From contig CACXHG010000117.1 of the NCBI GenBank assembly GCA_902767355.1, positions 1 to 19,535 on the forward strand: a stretch of 19,535 nt of DNA, in the 5' to 3' direction. The position numbers and the translations under genes were made by a program. The DNA is from an uncultured Bacteroidia bacterium. Its GTDB lineage: Bacteria; Bacteroidota; Bacteroidia; Bacteroidales; UBA932. Below, piece after piece: positions 1-7,788 of the stretch. The number at the start of each line of letters is the position of its first letter. Position 1 is the first letter of the stretch. The notes under the pieces were generated by a model that was not told the origin of the DNA, did no database searches, and saw only the letters and a program-made list of their open reading frames with translations.

Positions 1-195
1 GAAGGCACGATAATCCGCAAATGGGCTTTTCCGAGCGCGCTTAAAGCAGGGCCGGCCATCGGCGATGGAGAAGATCCGGAGCTGATACTGCTGCGCTCGC
101 TCAACCGCCGGCGCGGGGCATACGAGACTGTTTTGGCGGGCTTTATTCTGCTCTGCCTGCTGAAATTCATCTTCTTTTATAAAAAACGGGAATAG
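1..195 (+). CDS. C-terminal end of an unidentified membrane-anchored protein (5' truncated)
   Basis: An open frame enters from the left edge and stops at TAG 193-195, giving 64 visible residues. The first half is soluble-looking and charged (residues such as GDGEDPELILLRSLNRRRG). It is followed by one strongly hydrophobic stretch of about 17 residues (AGFILLCLLKFIFFY) and a short basic end, KKRE. That is the shape of a C-terminal membrane anchor with a cytoplasmic positive tail. Codon use resembles that of the neighbours. The stop lies 5 bases before yraN on the same strand, so the two are probably cotranscribed. I do not recognise the family from this fragment and assign no function. Confidence 0.6.
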   Translation, partial: EGTIIRKWAFPSALKAGPAIGDGEDPELILLRSLNRRRGAYETVLAGFILLCLLKFIFFYKKRE

Positions 196-200
196 CGCTT

Positions 201-566
201 ATGAACGCCAAGGGGAAGTTGGGCAGAAGGGGAGAGGATGCAGCTCTGGACTATTTGCAGGACCGGGGCCTGAAGCTTATTGAGCGCAACTGGCGCAGCG
301 GTCATCTGGAGATAGACCTGATTATGGAAGACGCCGCCTCGGTGCGAATAGTTGAGGTCAAGACCCTGCGCAGAACCGACGGCTTCGACCCTGGCGACAA
401 TGTTACCCGGGACAAGCGCCTGAAGCTGATACGCGCCGCCCGGGCTTTCTTTGCCCAGAGCCGGACGTACAAAGAAATCCGATTCGACGTGGTCACCGTC
501 CTCATTGATTTTGACGAGGTTGTAGATATCAACTACATTCCCGACGCCTTCGATGCGCTGGGATAA
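201..566 (+). CDS. yraN: YraN / UPF0102 family nuclease-like protein
   Basis: This 121-residue protein has the full length and order of the UPF0102 (YraN) family: an N-terminal GRRGEDAALDYL helix (residues 8-19), the core strand LEIDLI (36-41), and VEVKTLR (51-57). Together these resemble a PD-(D/E)xK nuclease core, with D39 and E52-x-K54 as the likely metal and catalytic residues. The family usually has GEID at the first site; here the Gly is Leu. The biochemical role of YraN is not settled, and DNA or Holliday-junction processing has been suggested only from the fold. The gene follows the truncated upstream gene by 5 bases and probably shares its transcript. It converges with pcrA, which lies about 100 bases downstream on the other strand. 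Confidence 0.9.
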   Translation: MNAKGKLGRRGEDAALDYLQDRGLKLIERNWRSGHLEIDLIMEDAASVRIVEVKTLRRTDGFDPGDNVTRDKRLKLIRAARAFFAQSRTYKEIRFDVVTVLIDFDEVVDINYIPDAFDALG

Positions 567-571
567 AATTC

Positions 572-605
572 AGAGGCCCGACAACCTTGCGGCTGCCGGA
601 CCTCC
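572..605 (-). terminator. Intrinsic terminator hairpin of pcrA (GCAA tetraloop)
   Basis: Read on the minus strand, 605 to 572 folds into an unbroken 15-bp stem closed by a GCAA (GNRA-type) tetraloop at 590-587. Four of the pairs are G-U. On the plus strand the same positions become A-C mismatches, so the structure is strand-specific and belongs to the pcrA transcript, ending about 65-100 bases after the pcrA stop. The downstream T-tract is short (GAATTTTA), so termination efficiency is uncertain. Confidence 0.6.
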
Positions 606-670
606 TTCCTTAACCATAACCTAAACTATGAAAAATTCGATTTAGATAGTTACAAATACTGTGCCAGAGC

Positions 671-3181
671 TTAACGGATTATCATCAATTTGGCAAATTT
701 CAGTAAAAGTTTTTTCTGTTCCCCGGAATCGGTTTCAAAAATGGCTTTCGCGTCGGAGCCGCTGCCCTCTATGCTGATAATGGTGCCGGTGCCGAAAGTG
801 CTGTGCTCGACCCTCATGCCTTCGCGTATATTCTCCGGGCGGTCGGGCTTGAAATCTGCGCTGGGAGTGTGCCTTACAGTTGCGGCCGGTCTCGGCGGCA
901 GAGTGGGTGACGGGATGCGGCTGGCCGGGGTGCTGCCGTTGCGGGCTGCGCCCTGGGGCCGGTTCTGCGACGGGCCGTAGTTGAATCCGCCCTGCCGCTG
1001 CTGCGAGAGCTGGTCGCCCTGCCGTCCGAATCTGTTCTGCGCAGGATACGACGGCCTGCCATAACTGCCGCCGTAGCTCCCGCCGTAGCCCGCACCGGAG
1101 CCGAATCCGCCCGAAGAGAAGCCAAAGTCGTCGAAGGCGCTCTCCTGTGGGACATCGCCGTCGAGATACTTTTTGTCAATCTCCTTGATGAAGCGGCTGA
1201 CCTTGTTGTACTCTTCCTTGCCGTAGCGATGGCGTATGGAGGCGAACGATAGGGTCACCTCTTTCTCCGCACGGGTGATGGCCACGTAGAACAGCCGGCG
1301 CTCCTCTTCTATATCGGTGGGCATCAGGTCGTTGCCGGAAGGGAACAGGTTCTCTTCAAGCCCGGCCACGTATATATACGGGTACTCCAGGCCTTTCGAA
1401 GAGTGCACCGTCATCAGGCTGATGCGGTTGTTGTCGTCGCTGTTGTCGTCGGTCTTTTCTGCGGCCGAAAGCAGGGTGAAATTCTCTATGTATTCCGCCA
1501 GGGTTATCACATCGCTGGGCGAAGCCATATCCTCGCCTGTCTCCTCGTCGTAAAACTTGCGGGCCTGGGCCTCGTCTTCGCAGAACTGCTTGATGCCGTT
1601 GAACAGCTCCTGCACGTTTTCCAGGCGGTCTTTCTCTTCTTTGTTCTGCTGCTCCTTGAGATATGCCATCATGCCGCTCTTAAGGCCGATTTCAGTGGCC
1701 AGCGCATAGGCGTCCAGGGTGGAGGCCTTCTGGCTAAGCTCGTCTATCATCTGGGCAAACTGCCGTATGCGGGCTATTGCGGGGCCTTTCAGGCCGGCGG
1801 CGGCAAGCTCGGCCTCCGGCAGCATTGCGGCCTGCATCAGGCTCGCTCCTGCTTGGGAGGCGGCCATATCGAGAGCCGCGATGGATGTTGCGCCTATGCC
1901 CCTGGCCGGCAGGTTGATGACGCGGCGGAAGGCTTCGTTGTCCCTGGGATTGATGACCAGTCGGAAGTAGGCCACCATATCCTTGACCTCGGCCCGGTCG
2001 AAGAAGGATGTGCCGGAAACCACACGGCAGGGGAGATTCTGCTTGCGCAGGGCCTCTTCCAGCACGCGGCTCTGGGCGTTGGTGCGGTAGAGTATGGCAA
2101 AATCGCTGTAGGCGGCCTTGTCCCGGTAGATGGTGCGCTTGATGGATGCGGCTATCGCGTGGCCTTCTTCAAAGTCGCTGGCGGCGTTTATCAGGTGTAT
2201 CTTCTCGCCGACTTCGGCCTTTGAGTAGCAGACCTTCTTGATGCGGTTTTTGTTGCGGTCTATCAGGCTGTTGGCCGCATCTACAATGGTCTGGGTAGAG
2301 CGGTAGTTCTGCTCCAGGCGGATGATCTGCGCCTCGGGGTAGTCCTTCTGGAAGCTGAGGATGTTCTCTATGCGCGCCCCGCGGAAAGAGTAGATGCTCT
2401 GGCTGTCGTCGCCCACCACGCAGATATTGTGGTGAACGGACGCCAACTTTTTGAGTATCAGGTACTGGGCGTAATTGGTGTCCTGGTACTCATCCACCAT
2501 TATATATTTAAAGCGGTCGCGGATGGCTTCCAGGGCGACGGCGTGGTCGCGGAAAAGTATGTTGGTGTTGAGCAGGATGTCGTCGAAGTCCATCGCCCCG
2601 GAGGCCTTGCACTTGGCGGCGTACAGGGTGTAGATCTCGTGCAGCCGGGGGTGGCGGCTGGAGTTGTCTTCGCCGCGGTAAATGGCATTGTTGGCATAGG
2701 AGGCCGCCGTGAGCAGGTCGTTCTTGGCGTTGGAAATGCGCGCAGCGACCGACGACGGCTTGTAGATCTTGTCGTCCAGCTGCAGTTCCTTGATGCACTT
2801 GGTAATGGCCGACTTGGTGTCGGCCGCGTCATAGATGGTAAACTGCCGGGGATAGCCCAGCAGTTCGGCATATTCGCGCAGGAAACGCACGAACACCGAG
2901 TGGAAGGTGCCCATCCAGATGCGGCCCGCGCTGCGCTCGCCGATTAGCGACGCGATGCGCTCCTTCATCTCGCCGGCCGCCTTCTTGGTGAAGGTCAGCG
3001 CCAGTATGCGGTAGGGTTCAACGCCCTGGTTTATAATGTTTGCCAGCCGGCAGGTGAGCACGCGGGTCTTGCCGCTGCCTGCGCCGGCCACTATCAACAA
3101 CGGGCCCCCGACGCTCTCGACAGCTTTTCGCTGCGCCTCGTTCAGCCCCTTTAATATCTCTTCTTTGCTGCCGTTGTTCAT
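671..3181 (-). CDS. pcrA: ATP-dependent 3'-5' DNA helicase, PcrA/UvrD family
   Basis: An 836-residue superfamily 1A helicase acting in repair, replication restart and transcription-coupled repair. Visible motifs in order are LNEAQRKAVE (13-22, Q-motif), AGAGSGKT (32-39, Walker A), LTFTKKAAGEM (62-72), VDEYQDTN (229-236, Walker B), GDDSQSIYSFRGA (257-269), LEQNYRST (289-296), TVHSSKGLEYP (591-601) and RRLFYVAITRAEK (628-640). A Gly/Tyr/Ser- then Pro/Gln/Arg-rich linker of roughly 90 residues (about 683-775) leads to a C-terminal Tudor-like module (VEHSTFGTGTI, 791-801), the part that contacts RNA polymerase in studied PcrA proteins. The start is placed at the ATG at 3181, because the family begins just before the Q-motif and the 23 residues upstream have no family character. 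The gene is transcribed away from nqrA. Confidence 0.95.
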   Translation of the reverse strand: MNNGSKEEILKGLNEAQRKAVESVGGPLLIVAGAGSGKTRVLTCRLANIINQGVEPYRILALTFTKKAAGEMKERIASLIGERSAGRIWMGTFHSVFVRFLREYAELLGYPRQFTIYDAADTKSAITKCIKELQLDDKIYKPSSVAARISNAKNDLLTAASYANNAIYRGEDNSSRHPRLHEIYTLYAAKCKASGAMDFDDILLNTNILFRDHAVALEAIRDRFKYIMVDEYQDTNYAQYLILKKLASVHHNICVVGDDSQSIYSFRGARIENILSFQKDYPEAQIIRLEQNYRSTQTIVDAANSLIDRNKNRIKKVCYSKAEVGEKIHLINAASDFEEGHAIAASIKRTIYRDKAAYSDFAILYRTNAQSRVLEEALRKQNLPCRVVSGTSFFDRAEVKDMVAYFRLVINPRDNEAFRRVINLPARGIGATSIAALDMAASQAGASLMQAAMLPEAELAAAGLKGPAIARIRQFAQMIDELSQKASTLDAYALATEIGLKSGMMAYLKEQQNKEEKDRLENVQELFNGIKQFCEDEAQARKFYDEETGEDMASPSDVITLAEYIENFTLLSAAEKTDDNSDDNNRISLMTVHSSKGLEYPYIYVAGLEENLFPSGNDLMPTDIEEERRLFYVAITRAEKEVTLSFASIRHRYGKEEYNKVSRFIKEIDKKYLDGDVPQESAFDDFGFSSGGFGSGAGYGGSYGGSYGRPSYPAQNRFGRQGDQLSQQRQGGFNYGPSQNRPQGAARNGSTPASRIPSPTLPPRPAATVRHTPSADFKPDRPENIREGMRVEHSTFGTGTIISIEGSGSDAKAIFETDSGEQKKLLLKFAKLMIIR

Positions 3182-3185
3182 ACTG

Positions 3186-3193
3186 CAAAAATA
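3186..3193 (-). promoter_or_regulatory. Possible -7 element for pcrA
   Basis: The minus strand reads TATTTTTG here, matching the Bacteroidota -7 consensus TAnnTTTG. It ends 4 bases before the pcrA ATG, so transcription would begin at or next to the start codon, giving a leaderless or nearly leaderless mRNA. I find no TTTG-like -33 element at the expected spacing, so the call is weak. Confidence 0.3.
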
Positions 3194-3194
3194 A

Positions 3195-3225
3195 TTTAAA
3201 ACATCAATATTTATAGGTATATTTG
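3195..3225 (+). promoter_or_regulatory. Promoter of the nqrABCDEF operon
   Basis: TTTA at 3195-3198, 19 bases, then TATATTTG at 3218-3225. The second box is an exact match to the Bacteroidota -7 consensus TAnnTTTG. The first differs by one base from the -33 consensus TTTG, and the spacing is in the normal range. Transcription would start near 3231, giving a leader of about 40 bases before the nqrA ATG. It is the only good promoter seen for the six genes. Confidence 0.65.
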
Positions 3226-3272
3226 CGCGCGATTTTTTAAGAAATCTCAATTATCAACAAATAACTTTAATA

Positions 3273-4616
3273 ATGTCAGAACACATCAGATTGAAAAGAG
3301 GGCTGGACATTCCTCTCGCAGGAGCGGCCCCCGCTAAAATCGCAGAAACTGTAGCTCCTGACTTAGTTGCCGTTAAACCCACCGACTTCAAAGGGCTGGT
3401 GCCCAAGATGGCCGTCAAAGAGGGTGACCTCGTGAAGGCTGGTCAGGTGTTGTTTGTCGACAAACTGCGTCCCGAGGTTCGTTTCTGTTCACCCTGCAGC
3501 GGCAGCGTGCAGGCTGTGGTTCGCGGTGACAAGCGCAAGCTTCTGGCGGTTGTAGTCAAAGCCGGCAAAGAGCAGGAGAGTGTCAAGTTCGACACTGTGG
3601 ACTGCGCCAAGCTGGATAAACAGGCTATGACCGAGGCCATGCTGGAGCGTGGCCTCTGGCCCATGATCAAGCAGCGCCCTTACGGCATTGTCGCCAATCC
3701 CGCAGACAGCCCTAAGGGCATTTTCATTTCTGCCTTGAACACCGCTCCGCTCGCACCCGATGCAGAATTCATCATGCAGGGCCAGATGGAGAATCTCCAG
3801 AAAGGCATCGACGCCCTCGGGCGGCTGACCTCCAGCAAGGTTTACCTGAGCTGTAAGGCCGGCAGCGCGTTTGAGAGTCTCAAAGGCGCCGAAATCTACA
3901 CCTTCGAGGGCCCGCACCCCGCAGGCAACGTAGGCGTGCAGATCAACCACATATCGCCCATCAACAAGGGCGAGATTGTGTGGACCGTGGACCTGGTTTC
4001 GCTCGCAGCCATCGGCCGCTGCCTTGCTACCGGCAGCTATGACATGACCCGCCTGGTGGCAGTCACCGGTCCGGCAGCCAAAGAGCCCGCGTATGTCAAG
4101 GCAGTCCAGGGCATCAGCCTGGCCTCAATCGGCAAATACGCGCAGGGCGGCAACGTCCGCTATGTGAGCGGCGATGTCCTCACCGGCGAGAATGTCGGAG
4201 CGGACGGCTACCTCGGCTACTTCGACTCCCAGGTGACCCTGCTGGAAGAGGGCGACTACTACGAGCTGCTGGGCTGGCTCAAGCCTCTGCGCCTGAAGAA
4301 GTTCAGCTTCTCGCACCTGTACTGGTCGTGGCTTGCCGGCAAGAAGAAGACCTACAAGCTGGACACCAACACCAACGGCGGTCCCCGCGCATTTGTCGTG
4401 TCCGACGTTTACGGCAAGGTGCTCCCCATGGACATCTACCCCGTATATCTGCTCAAGGCCTGCCTTGCCAAGGATATAGAAAAAATGGAAAACCTCGGTA
4501 TATACGAAGTTATCGAAGAGGATTTCGCACTCTGTGAGTTCGTCTGCCCCTCCAAGATAGAGATTCAGAAGATCATCTCTGACGGTATAGACCTTATGTT
4601 AAAAGAAATGGCATAA
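3273..4616 (+). CDS. nqrA: Na+-translocating NADH:quinone reductase subunit A
   Basis: NqrA (447 residues) is the peripheral cytoplasmic subunit of the Na+-pumping NADH:ubiquinone oxidoreductase and sits on NqrB near the quinone site. The protein opens with the family start IRLKRGLDIPLAGAA (5-19). A barrel-sandwich region related to biotinyl/lipoyl carriers follows (about 44-95, including KEGDLVKAGQVLF and CSGSVQAVV). The middle contains FEGPHPAGNVGVQINHI, typical of NqrA and RnfC. Length is normal. It is the first gene of the operon and ends one base before nqrB, so expression is almost certainly coupled. No Shine-Dalgarno sequence is visible; the leader is A/T-rich. Confidence 0.97.
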   Translation: MSEHIRLKRGLDIPLAGAAPAKIAETVAPDLVAVKPTDFKGLVPKMAVKEGDLVKAGQVLFVDKLRPEVRFCSPCSGSVQAVVRGDKRKLLAVVVKAGKEQESVKFDTVDCAKLDKQAMTEAMLERGLWPMIKQRPYGIVANPADSPKGIFISALNTAPLAPDAEFIMQGQMENLQKGIDALGRLTSSKVYLSCKAGSAFESLKGAEIYTFEGPHPAGNVGVQINHISPINKGEIVWTVDLVSLAAIGRCLATGSYDMTRLVAVTGPAAKEPAYVKAVQGISLASIGKYAQGGNVRYVSGDVLTGENVGADGYLGYFDSQVTLLEEGDYYELLGWLKPLRLKKFSFSHLYWSWLAGKKKTYKLDTNTNGGPRAFVVSDVYGKVLPMDIYPVYLLKACLAKDIEKMENLGIYEVIEEDFALCEFVCPSKIEIQKIISDGIDLMLKEMA

Positions 4617-4617
4617 T

Positions 4618-5739
4618 ATGAGCGCGCTAAGAAATACATTGGACCGCCTGAAACCGACTTTCAGCAAAGGCGGCAAACTGAGCGCCCTGGGTTCTTTCTT
4701 CGACGCGATGGAGACCTTCTTCTTCGTGCCCAAGACCGTGACCCGCAGGGGTACTCACATCAAGGACAGCGTCGATCTGAAACGTACGATGATCACCGTG
4801 ATGGTCGCGCTTATTCCCGTGTTCCTTTTCAGCATCTATAACATAGGTTACCAGATGAACCTCGCCTATGGCTATGGCTGGGGCTTCTGGATGATTGTCT
4901 GGAAAGGTTTCCTCAAGATTCTTCCCCTCTACCTGGTGTCTTACATCGTAGGTCTGTTCTTCGAGTGCATGTTCGCCCAGATCAGGGGAGAAGAGGTCAA
5001 CGAAGGCTACTTTGTGACCGGCTTCATAATCCCGCTGATCATGCCCGTGAACGTCCCCCTGTGGATGCTTGCACTGGCAGTCGCCTTTGCCGTGGTTATC
5101 GGCAAGGAGGTCTTCGGCGGCACCGGCATGAACATCTGGAACCCCGCGCTGCTGGCGCGTGCCTTCCTGTTCTTCTCCTATCCCAAGATGATGAGCGGCG
5201 ACGCCGTGTGGGTTGCCCACAAGGCCGGCGTGGACGCCGTTTCCTGCGCTACCCCCCTGTCCGAGATGGCCAGCGGCGGGATGAGTGCAATGAGCCACTC
5301 CGCACTTGAGATGTTTATCGGTCTTATCCCCGGTTCCATCGGTGAGACTTCTACGCTCTGCATACTGCTGGGCGCCATCCTGCTCATCTGGACCGGCGTG
5401 GCCAGCTGGAAGATAATGCTCAGCTGCGCCTGCGGTGGTCTGCTGATAGGTCTGCTTGGCCCCGTGCCCGCTTACTATCAGCTGATTATGGGCGGTTTCG
5501 CCTTCGGCTGCGTGTTTATGGCAACCGACCCCGTGACCAGCGCCCAGACCGAGACAGGCAAGTGGATTTACGGCTTCCTGGTGGGTGCCTTCGCAGTCAC
5601 CCTGCGTCTGTTCAACCCCGGTTATCCCGAGGGAATGATGCTTTCTATCCTGCTGATGAACACCTTTGCTCCGCTCATCGACCATCTGGTTGTGAACGCC
5701 AACATCCGTCGCCGTCAGCGCAGAGTCAAAACCGCTTAA
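4618..5739 (+). CDS. nqrB: Na+-translocating NADH:quinone reductase subunit B
   Basis: NqrB (373 residues) is the large membrane subunit. It carries a covalent FMN, riboflavin and part of the Na+ and quinone path. Several hydrophobic helices are visible (for example about 57-75, 100-118, 134-165, 235-260 and 265-300), with the NqrB/RnfD signature GGTGMNIWNPALLARAFLF (about 168-186). The flavin-attachment site reads D-A-V-S-C-A-T, with T212 as the expected phosphoester-linked residue. The usual form is SGAT, so Gly is replaced by Cys. NqrB of Vibrio is attached by ApbE; no apbE lies in this window. It sits between nqrA and nqrC with gaps of 1 and 12 bases. Confidence 0.97.
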   Translation: MSALRNTLDRLKPTFSKGGKLSALGSFFDAMETFFFVPKTVTRRGTHIKDSVDLKRTMITVMVALIPVFLFSIYNIGYQMNLAYGYGWGFWMIVWKGFLKILPLYLVSYIVGLFFECMFAQIRGEEVNEGYFVTGFIIPLIMPVNVPLWMLALAVAFAVVIGKEVFGGTGMNIWNPALLARAFLFFSYPKMMSGDAVWVAHKAGVDAVSCATPLSEMASGGMSAMSHSALEMFIGLIPGSIGETSTLCILLGAILLIWTGVASWKIMLSCACGGLLIGLLGPVPAYYQLIMGGFAFGCVFMATDPVTSAQTETGKWIYGFLVGAFAVTLRLFNPGYPEGMMLSILLMNTFAPLIDHLVVNANIRRRQRRVKTA

Positions 5740-5751
5740 ACTCTTCGGGAT

Positions 5752-6543
5752 ATGAACACAAACAGCAATACTTATACAGTGATCTACACGACCGTCCTGG
5801 TCGTGATAGTTGCGGCCATCCTGGCCTTTGCCGCATCGGCCCTCAAGAGCCGCCAGCAGGCAAACATGGACCTGGCCAAGATGAAAACCATCATGCAGGC
5901 CGCCTGCATAGGCCAGACGCCTGACGGCAACGCCGACAAGGCCGCCGACTTCATGAAGCTCTACAACGACCATATCACCAACACCTTTGTGATCGATGCC
6001 GAAGGCAAGGTTGTGGAAGGTGTGGATGCTTTCAAGGACGTGGACCTCAAGGCCCAGTACAGCAACCTCAAGAAAGGTCTGCCCGTGCAGCTGCCCGTAT
6101 ATGAGTGCACAATGGACGACGGCCGCAAGGTCAACATCCTGGCAATGTACGGAGCCGGTCTCTGGGGCGCAATCTGGGGTTATGTAGGAGTCGAAGACGA
6201 CAATGAAACCCTTTGCGGCGCCATCTTCGACCACGCCAGCGAGACCCCCGGCCTGGGCGCCAAAATCGCCGAGGCTCCCTTCTACACCCAGTTCCGCGGC
6301 AAGAAGCTGTCCGATGCCGGCCAGTTCTCTTCCGTAAAGGTTATCAAGGGCGGGGCCAACGGCAGCGCCAACGGCGTTGACGCCATCTCCGGTGCCACAA
6401 TGACTTCCAAGGCCGTGAGCGCATCCCTCGAGCAGTGGCTGGGCGCTTACAAGGCATTTTTAACAAACCGCACATCTGCCGCAGCGCAGCCTTGCTGCAG
6501 CGAAGAGGCAGAATGCGGGCAAAATTCAGAGTGCGATGAATAA
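5752..6543 (+). CDS. nqrC: Na+-translocating NADH:quinone reductase subunit C
   Basis: NqrC (263 residues) has one N-terminal membrane helix (about 9-26: YTVIYTTVLVVIVAAILAFA) and a periplasmic FMN-binding domain. The flavinylation motif D-A-I-S-G-A-T-M-T-S is complete, with T216 the residue that ApbE would link to FMN. Upstream, GAGLWGAIWGYVGV is typical of the FMN-binding domain. After the usual end of the fold (LEQWLGAYKAFL) comes an extra tail whose last 18 residues hold four cysteines in the pattern CC-x5-C-x5-C (C248, C249, C255, C261) among acidic residues. I know of no role for such a tail in NqrC. The gene overlaps nqrD by 8 bases. Confidence 0.97.
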   Translation: MNTNSNTYTVIYTTVLVVIVAAILAFAASALKSRQQANMDLAKMKTIMQAACIGQTPDGNADKAADFMKLYNDHITNTFVIDAEGKVVEGVDAFKDVDLKAQYSNLKKGLPVQLPVYECTMDDGRKVNILAMYGAGLWGAIWGYVGVEDDNETLCGAIFDHASETPGLGAKIAEAPFYTQFRGKKLSDAGQFSSVKVIKGGANGSANGVDAISGATMTSKAVSASLEQWLGAYKAFLTNRTSAAAQPCCSEEAECGQNSECDE

Positions 6544-7156
6544 GGAAATATACACCAAGCCTTTCTTTAAAGGCAATCCGATCACCGTATTGGTGCTCGG
6601 TATCTGCTCGTCTCTGGCAGTGACCGTACAGCTCAAGGGCGCCCTGGTGATGGCACTCTCCGTGACCATCGTGACCGCCTTCTCGAGCCTGATTCTCTCC
6701 ATGCTGAGAAACACAATCCCCAGCCGCGTGCGCATCATCGTGCAGCTGGTTGTGGTGGCGATGTTCGTGATCCTCATCGACCAGGTGCTCAAGGCCTTTG
6801 CCTATGACACCAGCAAGATGCTCTCGGTTTACATCGGCCTTATCATCACCAACTGTATCATCATGGGCCGCATCGAGGCCTTCGCCCTGGGCAACAAGCC
6901 CTGGCCCAGTTTCGTGGACGGAGCCTGCAACGGCCTCGGCTACGGCATGATTCTCGTCGTCGTGGCCTTCTTCCGCGAGCTGCTCGGCAGCGGCACTCTC
7001 TTCGGCTTCCAGGTTATCCCTGCAAGCTGGTATATGGAGAACGGCGGCTGGTATATGAACAACGGACTTATGATTCTCCCTCCCATGGCGCTGATCCTTC
7101 TGGGCTGCGTGGTATGGATTCAGAGAAGCATACAAAAAGATCTTCAGGAGAAGTAG
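6536..7156 (+). CDS. nqrD: Na+-translocating NADH:quinone reductase subunit D
   Basis: NqrD (206 residues) is an integral membrane subunit with about six helices. Together with NqrE it holds an intramembrane iron-sulfur centre. The family motifs GICSSLAVT (22-30) and TNCIIMGRIEAFA (105-117) are present, with C24 and C107 as the expected cluster ligands from this subunit. NqrD and NqrE are related and insert in opposite orientations. The ATG at 6536 lies inside the last codons of nqrC (8-base overlap), so translational coupling is likely. Length and sequence are ordinary for the family. Confidence 0.97.
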   Translation: MNKEIYTKPFFKGNPITVLVLGICSSLAVTVQLKGALVMALSVTIVTAFSSLILSMLRNTIPSRVRIIVQLVVVAMFVILIDQVLKAFAYDTSKMLSVYIGLIITNCIIMGRIEAFALGNKPWPSFVDGACNGLGYGMILVVVAFFRELLGSGTLFGFQVIPASWYMENGGWYMNNGLMILPPMALILLGCVVWIQRSIQKDLQEK

Positions 7157-7160
7157 GAGG
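7155..7160 (+). promoter_or_regulatory. Strong Shine-Dalgarno of nqrE overlapping the nqrD stop
   Basis: AGGAGG lies 8 bases before the nqrE ATG at 7169. Its first two bases are the last two of the nqrD stop codon TAG (7154-7156). Consensus Shine-Dalgarno sequences are uncommon in Bacteroidota, and the other starts in this window mostly lack one. Confidence 0.8.
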
Positions 7161-7168
7161 AGACAGTT

Positions 7169-7783
7169 ATGGAATATGTAAACTTATTTGTAAAGTCTGT
7201 CTTCATAGACAACATGATATTCTCGTTCTTCCTGGGAATGTGCTCGTTCCTGGCCGTTTCGAAGAATATCAAGACCGCAGCCGGCCTCGGCTTGGCCGTC
7301 ATCTTCGTGCTGGGTATCACATTGCCCATCAACTATCTTCTCTATGAGTATATCCTTAAGCCCGGTGCGCTCGCATGGCTCAATCCCAGCTATGCAAGCA
7401 TCGACCTGAGCTTCTTGAGCTACATCGTCTTCATCGCCACCATCGCGGCCTTTACACAGGTCGTGGAGATGGTCGTGGAGAAGTTCGCCCCCAGCCTCTA
7501 CAACTCGCTGGGTATCTTCCTCCCCCTGATTGCCGTCAACTGCGCCATTCTGGGCGGTTCGCTCTTTATGCAGGAGAGGGGATATGCCAACCTGGGCGAG
7601 GCCTTCACCTTCGGTCTCGGCAGCGGTGTGGGCTGGTTCCTGGCCATCGTCACTATGGCGGCCATCCGCGAAAAGCTCGCTTATTCCAACATTCCCGCAG
7701 GCCTCAAGGGCCTCGGCATATCGTTCATCATCACGGGCCTTATGGGCATCGCGTTCATGAGCTTTATGGGTATTCAATTATAG
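7169..7783 (+). CDS. nqrE: Na+-translocating NADH:quinone reductase subunit E
   Basis: NqrE (204 residues) is an integral membrane subunit and a paralogue of NqrD, with about six helices. It begins MEYVNLFVKSVFIDNMIFSF, the usual start of the family. The iron-sulfur ligands are expected at C25 (FLGMCSFLAVS) and C125 (IAVNCAILGG), matching the pair in NqrD. The acidic stretch VVEMVVEKFAPSLYNSLGIF is also typical. It follows nqrD by 12 bases with a consensus Shine-Dalgarno sequence, and its own stop codon forms part of the Shine-Dalgarno of nqrF. Nothing is truncated. Confidence 0.97.
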   Translation: MEYVNLFVKSVFIDNMIFSFFLGMCSFLAVSKNIKTAAGLGLAVIFVLGITLPINYLLYEYILKPGALAWLNPSYASIDLSFLSYIVFIATIAAFTQVVEMVVEKFAPSLYNSLGIFLPLIAVNCAILGGSLFMQERGYANLGEAFTFGLGSGVGWFLAIVTMAAIREKLAYSNIPAGLKGLGISFIITGLMGIAFMSFMGIQL

Positions 7784-7788
7784 GAGGG
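7782..7788 (+). promoter_or_regulatory. Strong Shine-Dalgarno of nqrF overlapping the nqrE stop
   Basis: AGGAGGG lies 7 bases before the ATG at 7796 and reuses the last two bases of the nqrE stop TAG (7781-7783). The same arrangement occurs before nqrE. It supports 7796 as the start rather than the second ATG at 7802. Confidence 0.8.

Noticed and set aside
614..648. AACTAT/ATAGTT inverted repeat between yraN and pcrA
   Set aside because: Only 6 bp with a wide A/T-rich loop; expected by chance in such sequence.
3182..3250. Upstream start extending pcrA by 23 residues
   Set aside because: The extension runs through the A/T-rich promoter region shared with nqrA and has no family counterpart.
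4627..6234. A 535-codon open frame antisense to nqrB and nqrC
   Set aside because: It lies opposite two certain genes. Its translation is rich in His, Gly and Asp with no domain, and it arises from the GC-biased third positions of the real genes.
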